From Colwellia sp. (GTDB taxonomy: Bacteria > Pseudomonadota > Gammaproteobacteria > Enterobacterales > Alteromonadaceae), in the NCBI GenBank assembly GCA_013215385.1, contig JABSOY010000006.1, positions 248,001 through 312,000 of the forward strand: a stretch of DNA of 64,000 bases, in the 5' to 3' direction. This document shows, piece after piece, positions 33,775 to 42,602 of the stretch (position 1 is the first letter of the stretch; each line of letters begins with the position of its first letter). A program made the translations under genes and the position numbers. The notes beneath the pieces are model-generated. The model saw nothing but the letters and a program-made list of their open reading frames with translations. It was not told where the DNA came from and did no database searches.

Positions 33775-35244
33775 TTGAGCTTTATTCCCCATTTTAAGTC
33801 TCTGAATAACGAAGCACATCAGCCGGCAAGTTATCTGCAAATAGTCAGTATTATTAGGAGCAGTATCGAGCAGGGTCAGCTATTAAGCGGTGAAAAATTA
33901 CCGTCTAGTCGAGTTATGGCTAAGCGGTTTTCAGTCGGACGTCAGACGTTACTTAATGCTCTCAACGAACTTATCGCTCAAGGCTGGATTTTATCGAGGC
34001 AAAGGGTTGGTTATTTCGTTGCCGAGCAACACCCGGTTTCACAGCGTCATCAATTACCATCACCAGCACAGTCAACGACGATGAAGTGGCATTTTAATGA
34101 TCGTTGTGACACTTTATTTACCGAACCAGAGCAAGAGTATCAATATAATTTCGTCGCCGGCACGCCTGATATTAACAGCTTCCCATTTGCTGAATTTAAA
34201 CGACATTTTGCGCAGGTAATGAATTACCCGTTACCAAGCGACTTTAGCTATGGCAACGCTGCAGGACAGCCACAGCTGTTATCTTCAATGGCAGGTTATC
34301 TTCGTCGGTCACGAAATATAACCGCTAGACCGCTTCTGATTAGTAATGGCTCACAAGATGCCATTTACATGGTTTCACGTTTATTGCTTGGTATTGGTGA
34401 CAGAGTTGCTGTTGATCAATTAGGTTATCAACCTGCTTGGTCTGCCTTTAAAGAGAGCGGTGCAGAGTTAGTAAAAATAGCGAGCGACGAGCAAGGACTT
34501 GATCCCGACGAGCTGGCAAAAGAATTTGCGACAAAACGCATTCGTTTAATCTATTTAACACCACAATATCAGTATCCAACTACGGTAACTCTTAGCACAG
34601 AGCGACGTAATAAAATCTATCAACTAGCCGTCAAATATGGTGTTCCCATTCTAGAAGATGATTATGACCATGAGTATCATTATCAAGGCCAGCCGCTGCC
34701 ACCTATAGCCAGTGAAGATCCTGCACAATTGGTCATTTATATTGGTACTCTGTCTAAAATACTGTATCCGGGCGTGCGCATAGGGTTTATATCAGCGCCG
34801 CCTCCGGTTCATCAGGCATTATTAAAACTACGACAAACGATGAGCCACAAAAATGAGAGTATGTTGCAACGTGCGCTGGCGCTTTGGATGATTGATGGCG
34901 GCTTTGAACGACACTTAAGACGGTCGAGCCAATTATATAAAAAGCGTCTAGCTCATACCGACAGTACATTAAGACAAATTCAACAAAGTAACATCAATGA
35001 CAAGCTTAAGCTTGAATATCAGCTTCCAGCTGGAGGGCTGGGACTTTGGCTGCGGATTAATGTTGACTGTAAGCAGTTAGCAAGCATAGCTCGAACGCAA
35101 GGGATATTGATTCAAGATCAAAGTTGCTTTAGTGACACTAAAATAATGAGTTCAGGTTATCTTCGGCTTGGTTTTGCTCGACAAAGTGAAAACTGCCAGC
35201 AAGCTGGTATTGAAAAGTTGCTGTTAATTGCCAGTAATTTGTAA
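33775..35244 (+). CDS. MocR-type GntR/aminotransferase-fold regulator
   Basis: A 489-residue protein. Residues 15-85 form a GntR winged helix (LQIVSIIRSSIEQGQLLSGEKLPSSRVMAKRFSVGRQTLLNALNELIAQGWI). Residues 120-485 form a class-I aminotransferase fold with the PLP lysine in YIGTLSKILYPGVRIGF and a DDYDHEY segment binding the cofactor. This is the PdxR/MocR architecture; members regulate vitamin B6, GABA, taurine or amine genes. The start is TTG 33775 with AAAGGT upstream, since no ATG is near. The target gene is not evident here. Confidence 0.87.
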   Translation: MSFIPHFKSLNNEAHQPASYLQIVSIIRSSIEQGQLLSGEKLPSSRVMAKRFSVGRQTLLNALNELIAQGWILSRQRVGYFVAEQHPVSQRHQLPSPAQSTTMKWHFNDRCDTLFTEPEQEYQYNFVAGTPDINSFPFAEFKRHFAQVMNYPLPSDFSYGNAAGQPQLLSSMAGYLRRSRNITARPLLISNGSQDAIYMVSRLLLGIGDRVAVDQLGYQPAWSAFKESGAELVKIASDEQGLDPDELAKEFATKRIRLIYLTPQYQYPTTVTLSTERRNKIYQLAVKYGVPILEDDYDHEYHYQGQPLPPIASEDPAQLVIYIGTLSKILYPGVRIGFISAPPPVHQALLKLRQTMSHKNESMLQRALALWMIDGGFERHLRRSSQLYKKRLAHTDSTLRQIQQSNINDKLKLEYQLPAGGLGLWLRINVDCKQLASIARTQGILIQDQSCFSDTKIMSSGYLRLGFARQSENCQQAGIEKLLLIASNL

Positions 35245-35604
35245 ATGAGAAATTACATATTCAACTTAGCTGACTGATTATGCCTTATGCGACCCTTTAA
35301 CCTTCCTTGCCATTTCTAGGCTAAGCTTGATGCCTATACATAGACATTTTATTACTAAGTGAACTTATATTTTTACTTAAATTTCAAATGTTTGTTTCAT
35401 AATTTGTTCTTCTCTCATCGACCTCAATGGGAATTATGGCTCAGTCTTAAGGAAAAAGAATTAGTGATGTATTCAAAACCTTTGTCCACGCTCTTTACTT
35501 TTAAGCAAATGTTGCTATATTCAAACGCATGTTTGAAATGATTGTTTCAAAAATTAAATTATGACGTTATTTAGAAAATAATGTTTAAAAATTAGGGGAA
35601 ATCC
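35245..35604. other. Intergenic region upstream of the acyl-CoA dehydrogenase gene
   Basis: About 360 AT-rich bases. The notable content is a group of TTTG/CAAA palindromes between about 35381 and 35551 (listed separately). The short reading frame inside has no RBS and no family likeness. Confidence 0.5.
35520..35551 (+). promoter_or_regulatory. PsrA-type operators upstream of acyl-CoA dehydrogenase
   Basis: TTCAAACGCATGTTTGAA (35520-35537) fits the reported PsrA core (G/C)AAAC-N2-4-GTTT(G/C) exactly, with 7-bp arms. It overlaps a second dyad, TTTGAAA-6 nt-TTTCAAA (35532-35551). A looser copy (TTCAAATGTTTG) sits near 35383. PsrA is a TetR-type repressor released by long-chain acyl-CoA that controls beta-oxidation in gammaproteobacteria. 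Confidence 0.65.
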
Positions 35605-37386
35605 GTGGCTGACTATCAAGCACCATTAAAAGATATGAATTTTTTGTTATACGATGTTTTTTCAATGGAAGCATTGTGGCAGTCAATGCCTAACTTATCT
35701 GAACATGTAGACCGTGAAACGGCTCAAGCTATTTTACAAGAATGTGCAAAAATCGCCGAACAAGAAATTGCTCCTCTTTCACGCCAAGGTGATGAAATTG
35801 GCGTTAGTTTTGATAACGGTAAAGTAACTACAGCACCGGGCTATAAAGAAGCTTTCAAGACGTATGCTGATGGAGGTTGGTCTGGTTTAGGTGGTGAACC
35901 TGATTTTGGCGGCATGGGCATGCCTAAAGTGATCACGGCCTTACATGAAGAGATGCTGTGTTCAGCCGATATTTCATTTTCATTATATCCGGGTTTAACG
36001 GCTGGCGCAGGATTATCGATTGCTAAACATGCAACCGATGCTTTAAAAGAACGTTATTTAACACGTATGTATGCTGGCGATTGGATGGCAAGCATGTGTT
36101 TGACCGAGCCTCATTCAGGAACTGATTTAGGCTTAATTCATACTAAAGCCATTCCGCAAGATGACGGTAGTTTTTTAGTTACCGGAACAAAAATATTTAT
36201 TACCGCGGGTGAGCACGATCTCACTGAAAATATTGTTCATTTAGTTTTAGCCAAATTGCCGGGCGCCCCAGCTGGTCCTCGTGGTATTTCATTATTTTTA
36301 GTTCCTAAGTATCAAGTGAATGATGATGAATCGTTAGGTCAATTTAATAACGTATCTTGTGGTTCTATTGAGCATAAAATGGGTATTCACGCCTCAGCCA
36401 CTTGTGTAATGAATTTTGACAGCTCAAAAGGTTACTTAGTCGGTGAAGAAAATAAGGGCTTAGCTTGTATGTTCACTATGATGAATTTCGAGCGTATCGG
36501 TGTTGGTATTCAAGGTATTAGTGCGGCAGAGCGTTCTTATCAAAATGCCCTTGAATATGCAAAAGACCGTTTACAAGGTCGTGCACTTTCTGGCGCTAAA
36601 TACCCAGAAAAATCAGCTGATCCTATTATTGTTCATGGTGATATTCGCCGTATGTTGTTGAACATGAAAGCGTTAACTGAAGGCTCTCGTGCTTTATCAA
36701 CTTATGTTGCGATGACTTTAGATATGGCAACTTACGGTGAAGGTGAAACAAAAACTAAAGGAGAAAGCCTGTCAGCATTGATGACGCCTTTAGCGAAAGC
36801 CTTTTTTACCGATTTAGGTTTTGACAATGCGGTTGCGGGTCAACAAATATTTGGCGGCCATGGTTATATACGTGAATGGGGCCAAGAACAATTAGTACGT
36901 GATGTCCGTATTGCTCAAATATATGAAGGCACAAACGGTATACAAGCCATGGATTTACTTGCGCGGAAAGTTGCGGCAAGTAAAGGAGAATTAATGCAGG
37001 TCTTTCTTAATGAAGTGAATACTTACATTGAGCAGACATCTGCTGATAATATGCAAGAATTCATTCAACCGTTAAAAGCAGCCACGAATGACTTAGCCAA
37101 TTTAACTGAACATGTTTTAATGGCCGCACAAAAAAATATCGAAGAGCTAGGTACTTCTGCGAACGATTATTTACATGTTTTCGGTTATACAGCCATGGCC
37201 TTTATTTGGGCTAAAATGGCAGAAACAGCGCTCGAAAAAGATGTATCGAGTGATGATTTTTACCTAAGTAAAGTAAAAACGGCCCGTTATTATTTTGCGC
37301 GTTTATTACCACGTCGTTTGTCACTTATTGCTGCAATAGAAGCGGGTTGCGATACCTTATTTGATATTGATGAAAACCTATTTTAG
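35605..37386 (+). CDS. Acyl-CoA dehydrogenase, long form with C-terminal domain
   Basis: A 593-residue flavoprotein of the long acyl-CoA dehydrogenase group. The N-terminal and middle domains hold MCLTEPHSGTDLG and KIFITAGEHDL (FAD and substrate contacts). The C-terminal ACAD helix bundle has the catalytic-Glu region AQIYEGTNGIQAMDLLARK. An extra C-terminal domain (about 460-593) is typical of this long subgroup. It performs the first step of fatty-acid beta-oxidation. The start is GTG 35605 after AGGGGAAA. PsrA-type sites upstream suggest induction by fatty acids. A rho-independent terminator follows. Confidence 0.92.
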   Translation: MADYQAPLKDMNFLLYDVFSMEALWQSMPNLSEHVDRETAQAILQECAKIAEQEIAPLSRQGDEIGVSFDNGKVTTAPGYKEAFKTYADGGWSGLGGEPDFGGMGMPKVITALHEEMLCSADISFSLYPGLTAGAGLSIAKHATDALKERYLTRMYAGDWMASMCLTEPHSGTDLGLIHTKAIPQDDGSFLVTGTKIFITAGEHDLTENIVHLVLAKLPGAPAGPRGISLFLVPKYQVNDDESLGQFNNVSCGSIEHKMGIHASATCVMNFDSSKGYLVGEENKGLACMFTMMNFERIGVGIQGISAAERSYQNALEYAKDRLQGRALSGAKYPEKSADPIIVHGDIRRMLLNMKALTEGSRALSTYVAMTLDMATYGEGETKTKGESLSALMTPLAKAFFTDLGFDNAVAGQQIFGGHGYIREWGQEQLVRDVRIAQIYEGTNGIQAMDLLARKVAASKGELMQVFLNEVNTYIEQTSADNMQEFIQPLKAATNDLANLTEHVLMAAQKNIEELGTSANDYLHVFGYTAMAFIWAKMAETALEKDVSSDDFYLSKVKTARYYFARLLPRRLSLIAAIEAGCDTLFDIDENLF

Positions 37387-37422
37387 TCGTGATTAAATCG
37401 TTTCATTAAATTTAATAAAATC

Positions 37423-37453
37423 AAACGCTATCAATATTTTTGATAGCGTTTTT
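37423..37453 (+). terminator. Rho-independent terminator
   Basis: AAACGCTATCA / TGATAGCGTTT stem with a 7-nt loop and a terminal T run, 37 bases after the acyl-CoA dehydrogenase stop. Confidence 0.85.
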
Positions 37454-37622
37454 ACGTTTAGTATCAACACTTTTTAGATATTATTTGGCAGGAAAAGCTC
37501 TATGTCTAAGGTAATGTAAACATAGTACAATTTGTTACTGCTTTGTATATAGACCTTACAGAACAGATGACACATGCCTTTTATACTCAGCACATCAAAA
37601 ATAGTGTAAAAGGAACGATAAG

Positions 37623-38354
37623 ATGTTTAACGTGGCTCAGCACAATCCTAAAGCAAAAAAAATAAGTACCATTCTATTAATTGAAGATGACCGTATGGTG
37701 TCAACTTTAATCAAATCTTATTTAGAGAAATCAGGCTTCGTTGTTCATCAAGCTTTACGAAAGGATTTCGAATTAGAGACGGTCTCTAAACATCAACCTG
37801 ACTTAGTTATTTTAGATATTGGTTTACCTGGCATTGATGGCTTACAGGTCTGTCAGCAAGTTCGAGAAGTTTATGATGGTCCTATTACTATTTTGAGTGG
37901 TTGTGATCAAGATAAAGAACAGATAACGGCTTTCCAACTTGGTGCTGATGACTACATTGTAAAACCCGTCGCACCGGGCGTTCTAAAAGTTCGTATCGAA
38001 GCTTTATTGCGCCGTCAGCCACTTCAAGACAACCTACGATCACCCAGTATTTTTCGTGTTGGTGATATAACATTATTTCCGCAGGCGAATAAATGTGAAG
38101 TAAAAGAAAAAAGAGTGAGCTTAAGTTCGTTTGAATTTCAGTTACTGGCGCTACTACTTAGAAATGCTGGACGTGTGATGACACGAGATGCCATTTATAA
38201 TTTATTGTTGGGACGTGAATATAATGGTACAGAACGTACAGTCGATGTCAGGATCTCTAAACTTCGAGATAAGCTTATGACTGAAGGTATGGTAAAGACT
38301 AAAATAGAAACCGTTTGGGGAAAAGGTTATATTCTCAATGAAATTGCCGCTTAG
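37623..38354 (+). CDS. OmpR-family response regulator (orphan)
   Basis: A 243-residue protein. The receiver domain (15-125) has the acidic pair E21-D22-D23, phospho-acceptor D65 in LVILDIGLPG, a Ser in ILSGCD where Thr is usual, and K in YIVKPV. The C-terminal winged helix (145-240) is of OmpR/PhoB type and ends ..KTKIETVWGKGYILNE. It resembles the second regulator in this window (61482-62198). No histidine kinase gene is adjacent, so its partner is encoded elsewhere or lost. Its neighbours are a beta-barrel protein, an mlaA pseudogene and a MipA protein. Confidence 0.88.
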   Translation: MFNVAQHNPKAKKISTILLIEDDRMVSTLIKSYLEKSGFVVHQALRKDFELETVSKHQPDLVILDIGLPGIDGLQVCQQVREVYDGPITILSGCDQDKEQITAFQLGADDYIVKPVAPGVLKVRIEALLRRQPLQDNLRSPSIFRVGDITLFPQANKCEVKEKRVSLSSFEFQLLALLLRNAGRVMTRDAIYNLLLGREYNGTERTVDVRISKLRDKLMTEGMVKTKIETVWGKGYILNEIAA

Positions 38355-38372
38355 TTATTTGATAACCTTACA

Positions 38373-38405
38373 TAACGACAATGATTCGGGTATTTATTGT
38401 CGTTA
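38373..38405. terminator. Inverted repeat between convergent genes
   Basis: A 10-bp perfect stem TAACGACAAT / ATTGTCGTTA with a 13-nt loop, 19 bases after the response regulator stop. There is no T run, so it is a weak terminator or another RNA hairpin. Confidence 0.45.
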
Positions 38406-38480
38406 GCGGTTTATGGATATGCCGATACACTGACTGATCATTGCCGTGCTTCTTTTGCTCATCCCATATAATTGAGAGCA

Positions 38481-39131
38481 TTAAAAAGTATAAGTTGTAC
38501 CAAATAACGCAACTTGATCTGTTTTTTTCTGATGAATGGCTTGATTACTTGCCGACTTTTCATGAGCAGTTGATGTTATCCCCCCTACCAAAGACCAATG
38601 TTTATTAATGGCATATTGGCCAAGAATACCTACTCTTGCGTATACGTTAGATGCGTTCACGGGTATTGATGATTTTTCATGAGAAACAAAATCATTACTA
38701 TAAAATTGATAAATAGAATGTTCATTTAAAGATTCTATTTTTGCCGTTAATAATAAACTAAACTTTGCTTGCTGCAATAGGCGGTAACGTCCTTGTAAAA
38801 AGAAAACTGTTTGCTCAATTGCTATTGTTGATTTTTCTGAAAAACCGCTTTCAGCACTAAAATTCTTATTGCTAAATAACGAGCCTACTTGGTAAGGGGC
38901 ACTTTTGTCAGTTAAAGATGAGGTAAGGGAAGTAATATTATGATTTTCTAACGGGAAAGTTAATACCTCTAACTCATCACTTTCCTTCGAAAGGATGGAT
39001 GTCAGTTCGGAGTCACCTTCAATAGTTACCCGTGGAGAGGCAAGTTCGTCTTGGCTGTAAAATGCTTGAGCGTTAGATATTACTCCTAGTGCTAATATCC
39101 ATATAAATATTGATTTTATCAATGTTTTCAT
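38481..39131 (-). CDS. Exported, probably outer-membrane beta-barrel protein
   Basis: A 216-residue protein with a signal peptide (MKTLIKSIFIWILALGVISNAQA). The mature part has an amphipathic strand pattern (IEQTVFFLQGRYRLLQ, KFSLLLTAKIESL, NVYARVGILGQYAINKHWSLVGGIT) and ends TDQVALFGTTYTF, with the C-terminal Phe typical of outer-membrane barrels. The ending resembles the nearby MipA protein (..LVGATYSF). No family is assigned for the N-terminal half. It is convergent with the orphan response regulator gene. Confidence 0.65.
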   Translation of the reverse strand: MKTLIKSIFIWILALGVISNAQAFYSQDELASPRVTIEGDSELTSILSKESDELEVLTFPLENHNITSLTSSLTDKSAPYQVGSLFSNKNFSAESGFSEKSTIAIEQTVFFLQGRYRLLQQAKFSLLLTAKIESLNEHSIYQFYSNDFVSHEKSSIPVNASNVYARVGILGQYAINKHWSLVGGITSTAHEKSASNQAIHQKKTDQVALFGTTYTF

Positions 39132-39284
39132 CGGCTTCCCTATGTTTTATATTTCATGTAGATAACATTAAAAGCTTTTGTTTTTGTTTTTTACTTTGTT
39201 ATAACTATAGGCAATTAATTGGTAATTGTTGATGTATTTTTAGAAAAAGTGATTTAAAAGACTTACTATTTGATTTTTAGTTAA

Positions 39285-39830
39285 ATTATTATTTTACTAT
39301 CCGCTTGTTCTGCTGCTCCAAAACTAGCAGACGAAGCGGATGCTCTAGTGTTGAACTATCCAAGCCTTTAAAAAGATGGAACATCGAAAAACATAGCGAG
39401 ACCTAGGGGCGGGCACATCGCCAAGTGTTTTATTTCAATGACAAAGCTGATAAGTACATAATATTTCCTGTAGCATCAGACCATGAATTCATACCGCAAA
39501 ATATTGTTGAAATCACTATAAAGACCTTTTTTAGTGACTGAGGTGATGTGTCTGTTTTTATAAACTCATTGTTACAATTTAAACCTGCGGTTGTTGCGGA
39601 AACACTTGCGTGTTTTTCGGTAAACTATGCAATCGCTATTTTCGGATTATTTAATGTTGCAATACCTAGGGTGAGATGAAAAAACGAGTACTTTGCACAA
39701 GCGTTAGGTGCGTGGAACATTGATTCCGGTCTCTAGCTAAGGTTGTCATTATTAGTAGCGCGCTCACTGGGTGATGCTACAGGTGTGGTTATTGCTATGT
39801 TTTTCTATCAAGATACAATTGTTGCATGAA
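39285..39830 (+). pseudogene. mlaA: Decayed mlaA (vacJ) lipoprotein gene
   Basis: Translation shows the MlaA/VacJ family with several stops and one frameshift. The N terminus keeps a lipobox (..ILLSACSAAPKLADEADALVLNYPSL, stop). After a frame change near 39370-39428, one frame reads FYFNDKADKYIIFPVA.., then FFSD-stop-GDVSVFINSLLQFKPAVVAETL.., FGLFNVAIP.., NEYFAQALGAWNIDSG-stop.. and ARSLGDATG. This order matches functional MlaA (FND.VDKY..PVA, FFSNLGDVSVFIN, GLFDVA, GQTLG.WG.DSGPY). MlaA is the outer-membrane part of the Mla system for retrograde phospholipid transport. At least three in-frame stops make it non-functional. Confidence 0.8.
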
Positions 39831-40071
39831 GTAGAAAAGGCATCAAAAATGATTTAATCATAACTACTTGATATTGATGTGCGAAGTAATTTACCTTTTC
39901 CGATATTTTGCCCCAGGCTCAGCATTTGAAAATAAATACTTAAAAATTTTGTATATGAAATATCGAGAAATTCAAAAAGCAGGTTCTAAATCAGTTCACA
40001 GCTGATTAAATTCATTGATTATATTAATCGATGGATTACTCTTTATAAAAATTAAATTAATGGATAACGAA

Positions 40072-40842
40072 ATGATTAAATATGCAGCTCTTGCATTAAG
40101 TTTAATAAGTGTATCAGTCTTGGCTAATTCGACTTTAGGCAGCATGAGTAACGTTCCTGATGTTAAAAATGAAGCAAAAAAAGGCCTTCATGGCCAAGTG
40201 GGTTTAGGTTTCGCTAATATGTCTGAATATATTGGAGCTAAAAACACTGAAAATATTTTTGTTCCTTTGCTTAATGTGAGCTACAACGATACCTTCTATA
40301 TTAAGTTTAACCGTTTAGGTGCATGGTTTTATAAGAGTGATAATGGTTTTCGCGTTGGTGGCGTATTAACAATACAGGCCGGTTATGACAAAAGTGAATT
40401 ACCAGATAACTTAATAAATAAAATAGGCAAAGAAGACACAACCTTAGTGGGTATTAATGCTCAATACAAAAAAGGTATGTTTACTGCAGAAGCGGGTTTC
40501 TTAACGGGAACAGGCGATAATGGTAAAAATAATGAAGGCTCTGAAGGTGGTAAATTCTACGCGCAAGCGGGTTATACCTTTTTAGCTACCCCTCAATATA
40601 CATTAACCGGTATGGTAAAATTAGCAAAATGGGATGAAGATCTAGTCGAGTATTATTATGATACTAAAAATGCTTCAACCAACGTAACTGTCGGTTTAGT
40701 GGGCACCTATAAACTTACAGATAAATGGACAATGTTGGGGGCAGTGACCGCAACATCATTGGGTGACGAAATTGTTGATAGCGCTATGGTAGAAGATGAC
40801 TCTGCAAATATGATATTAGTTGGCGCCACATACTCGTTTTAA
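40072..40842 (+). CDS. MipA/OmpV family outer-membrane protein
   Basis: A 256-residue protein from ATG 40072 (MIKYAALALSLISVSVLANS), chosen because it opens the signal peptide with GGA 7 bases upstream; an ATG at 40015 would add 19 residues before it. The mature protein is a beta barrel of the MipA/OmpV type (GLHGQVGLGFANMSEYIGAKN.., TFYIKFNRLGAWFYKSDNGFRVGGVLTIQAGYD) ending ILVGATYSF. MipA was named for a scaffold role with MltA; in marine bacteria such proteins commonly sit with two-component systems. A second MipA-like gene is at 62657-63532. A terminator follows. Confidence 0.82.
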   Translation: MIKYAALALSLISVSVLANSTLGSMSNVPDVKNEAKKGLHGQVGLGFANMSEYIGAKNTENIFVPLLNVSYNDTFYIKFNRLGAWFYKSDNGFRVGGVLTIQAGYDKSELPDNLINKIGKEDTTLVGINAQYKKGMFTAEAGFLTGTGDNGKNNEGSEGGKFYAQAGYTFLATPQYTLTGMVKLAKWDEDLVEYYYDTKNASTNVTVGLVGTYKLTDKWTMLGAVTATSLGDEIVDSAMVEDDSANMILVGATYSF

Positions 40843-40874
40843 TCAATTGATGAATTGAGCGCGTATTACACAGT

Positions 40875-40904
40875 AAACCAGTAGTAAATCTACTGGTTTT
40901 TTTA
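40875..40904 (+). terminator. Rho-independent terminator
   Basis: AAACCAGTAG / CTACTGGTTT stem with a 5-nt loop and a T run, 32 bases after the mipA stop. Confidence 0.85.
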
Positions 40905-40982
40905 TACATTTTAAAAGGTGTTTTTGTAGTCGAACGGCTATAAAGGTATACTGCACCGATACTTCATTAGTAGGAAATAGAT

Positions 40983-41732
40983 TTGTTAGCTGTAATTCGT
41001 TTTATTTTAATGACACTTGCCTTAGTTTTAATTTCAACAGTGGCTTGTATTTATAGTATTTTACGTCCATTTCATCGGAATAATGTTTTTCATACTGCTC
41101 ATTATATGAGTAAAGTCTCTAAAATTTTCGGTTTGGAAATTGAAGTAAGAATACCTGAAAGCATCAAAAATATTGGTCCGGCTGTTTATATTTGTAATCA
41201 TCAAAATAGCTATGACATTTTTACTGTTGGCGCTGCTGTACAGCCAGGTACTGTGAGTGTTGGTAAAAAAAGCTTAAAGTGGATCCCATTTTTTGGTCAG
41301 ATGTATTGGTTAACGGGCAATATTTTAATTGATAGAACCAATACCAGCAAAGCAATGAACACGATTACTTTAACGGCAAAGAAGATCACTGAAAAAAAAC
41401 TCTCAGTATGGTTGTTCCCCGAAGGAACAAGAAGTAATGGTAAAGGGCTGTTAAATTTTAAAACCGGCGCCTTTAGAACCGCTCAGCAAGCGAATGTTCC
41501 CATTATCCCCGTTTGTGTCAGCAATAATCACAATAATATAAAGCTAGGTCGTTGGAATAATGGCAAGTTAATTATTGAATTATTAGACCCTATATATTTA
41601 GATATTAACGCGAAAGAAAGTGTTAGAGAAGAAACGAATAAAGCGCATAAAAAAATGTTGGCAAAGATTATTGAGCTTAGCAAAGAATCAGGAAATGAAT
41701 TACCAACCGTTAAATCAACACTTAAAAATTGA
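40983..41732 (+). CDS. plsC: 1-acyl-sn-glycerol-3-phosphate acyltransferase (PlsC)
   Basis: A 249-residue inner-membrane enzyme that adds the second acyl chain to lysophosphatidic acid. One N-terminal membrane span (RFILMTLALVLISTVACIYSIL) is followed by the LPLAT motifs NHQNSYD (H-x4-D) and FPEGTRS, then the later block IPVCVSNN. The start is TTG 40983 after TAGGAAATAGA; no ATG lies near. The stop overlaps the upstream end of the rraB frame, so the two are adjacent and probably co-transcribed. Confidence 0.9.
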   Translation: MLAVIRFILMTLALVLISTVACIYSILRPFHRNNVFHTAHYMSKVSKIFGLEIEVRIPESIKNIGPAVYICNHQNSYDIFTVGAAVQPGTVSVGKKSLKWIPFFGQMYWLTGNILIDRTNTSKAMNTITLTAKKITEKKLSVWLFPEGTRSNGKGLLNFKTGAFRTAQQANVPIIPVCVSNNHNNIKLGRWNNGKLIIELLDPIYLDINAKESVREETNKAHKKMLAKIIELSKESGNELPTVKSTLKN

Positions 41733-41737
41733 GAATA

Positions 41738-42091
41738 ATGATGCAAGATGATGAATTACAGCAGTGGCAAGAGCATACGAACAATCTAGTGAATGCTCTC
41801 ATTGAAGACGGTACTAATGAAGAAGTACATCATACGATTGAACATCACTTCTCTAGTATAGATTTTGAAGTTTTAGAAAAAGCAGCCATTGCCGCTTTTA
41901 AAATGGGCTTGGAAATAGAAGATCCAGAAGAAGCTGAGCTCGAAAACGGTGATAAAGTGTTTGCCTTCGATATTATTACCGAGCAGCCACTTGATGAAAC
42001 TATTATTTTTGCCGAAACAAAAACCATGTTCGAATTAGCGAAACAATGCAAAATTGATTATGATGGCTGGGGCACTTATTTCGAAGAATAG
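41738..42091 (+). CDS. rraB: Regulator of RNase E activity RraB
   Basis: A 117-residue acidic protein that aligns with E. coli RraB. Shared blocks are LIEDGTNEEVHHTIEHHFSS, FEVLEKAAIAAFKMG, DPEE.ELE.GD and the signature IDYDGWGTYFEE. It is shorter than the E. coli protein and lacks its acidic tail. RraB binds the C-terminal scaffold of RNase E and modulates mRNA decay. The start is ATG 41738 or 41741 with TGAGAA upstream; a TTG at 41729 overlapping the plsC stop is less likely. Confidence 0.9.
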   Translation: MMQDDELQQWQEHTNNLVNALIEDGTNEEVHHTIEHHFSSIDFEVLEKAAIAAFKMGLEIEDPEEAELENGDKVFAFDIITEQPLDETIIFAETKTMFELAKQCKIDYDGWGTYFEE

Positions 42092-42127
42092 CGTATCAAA
42101 ACAACTGTTAAGGAATTGGAATAGAAT

Positions 42128-42286
42128 ATGGAATGGATAAAAGCAATATTTAACCCTGCTACATTAGCGTTATTAATACCAATACTGGCTATTGTCGGGG
42201 TATTTGCTGTTGTGGCACTAAAGTCTCACCATAAGCACCAAGAGCGTTTAGAAAAAATTAAACATGGTATTGATCCTGATAATTAA
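42128..42286 (+). CDS. 52-residue single-span membrane protein
   Basis: MEWIKAIFNPATLALLIPIL is followed by a continuing hydrophobic helix (AIVGVFAVVALK), then a basic tail (SHHKHQERLEKIKHG) ending at TAA 42286. GGA 7 bases upstream serves as RBS. It lies 36 bases after rraB and before a strong terminator, so it is the last gene of plsC-rraB. The function is unknown. Small tail-anchored membrane proteins of this size often modulate larger complexes. Confidence 0.7.
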   Translation: MEWIKAIFNPATLALLIPILAIVGVFAVVALKSHHKHQERLEKIKHGIDPDN

Positions 42287-42313
42287 TACATTTCAGGACG
42301 GGACAGATTAAAT

Positions 42314-42347
42314 AAAAAAAGCAAAGTCATCTGACTTTGCTTTTTTA
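42314..42347 (+). terminator. Rho-independent terminator
   Basis: AAAAAAGCAAAGTCA / TGACTTTGCTTTTTT with a 2-nt loop, following the 52-residue membrane protein gene. Confidence 0.9.
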
Positions 42348-42377
42348 TTGTAACGAATAAACGGCTTTAGTCGTATC

Positions 42378-42602
42378 TTATTTAGCTTCTGAACCTATTG
42401 CATTAAATACTACGCGATGAAATATTAAAGCCTGTTCTAATCCATCTGTAGCATTAGCAAAACTTTCATATGAATAACGGGATAAATATAAGGATTAACA
42501 ATAACATATCTATCTAAATCTCACTCAGTAGCAACTTCATCAATAACAACATCCATAAAATCTCTGTTAATACCATAGGTGTAGGCAATATCGAAAATAA
42601 TT
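42378..42602 (-). pseudogene. Fragment of a decayed gene, family not recognised
   Basis: On the minus strand one frame reads VDLIIFDIAYTYGINRDFMD.. to ..VATE, a stop, then DLDRYVIVNPYIYP. After a frameshift it continues RYSYESFANATDGLEQALIF.. and ends ..NAIGSEAK with TAA at 42378-42380. The even protein-like composition broken by a stop and a shift indicates a dying gene. I cannot name the family. A short plus-strand remnant (..LGEEITLLLDGDEVNQVE, ending 42738) lies just beyond. Confidence 0.5.

Noticed and set aside
35359-35541. Plus-strand 60-residue frame before the acyl-CoA dehydrogenase
   Set aside because: It has no RBS and runs through the PsrA-like palindromes, so it is regulatory DNA rather than coding.
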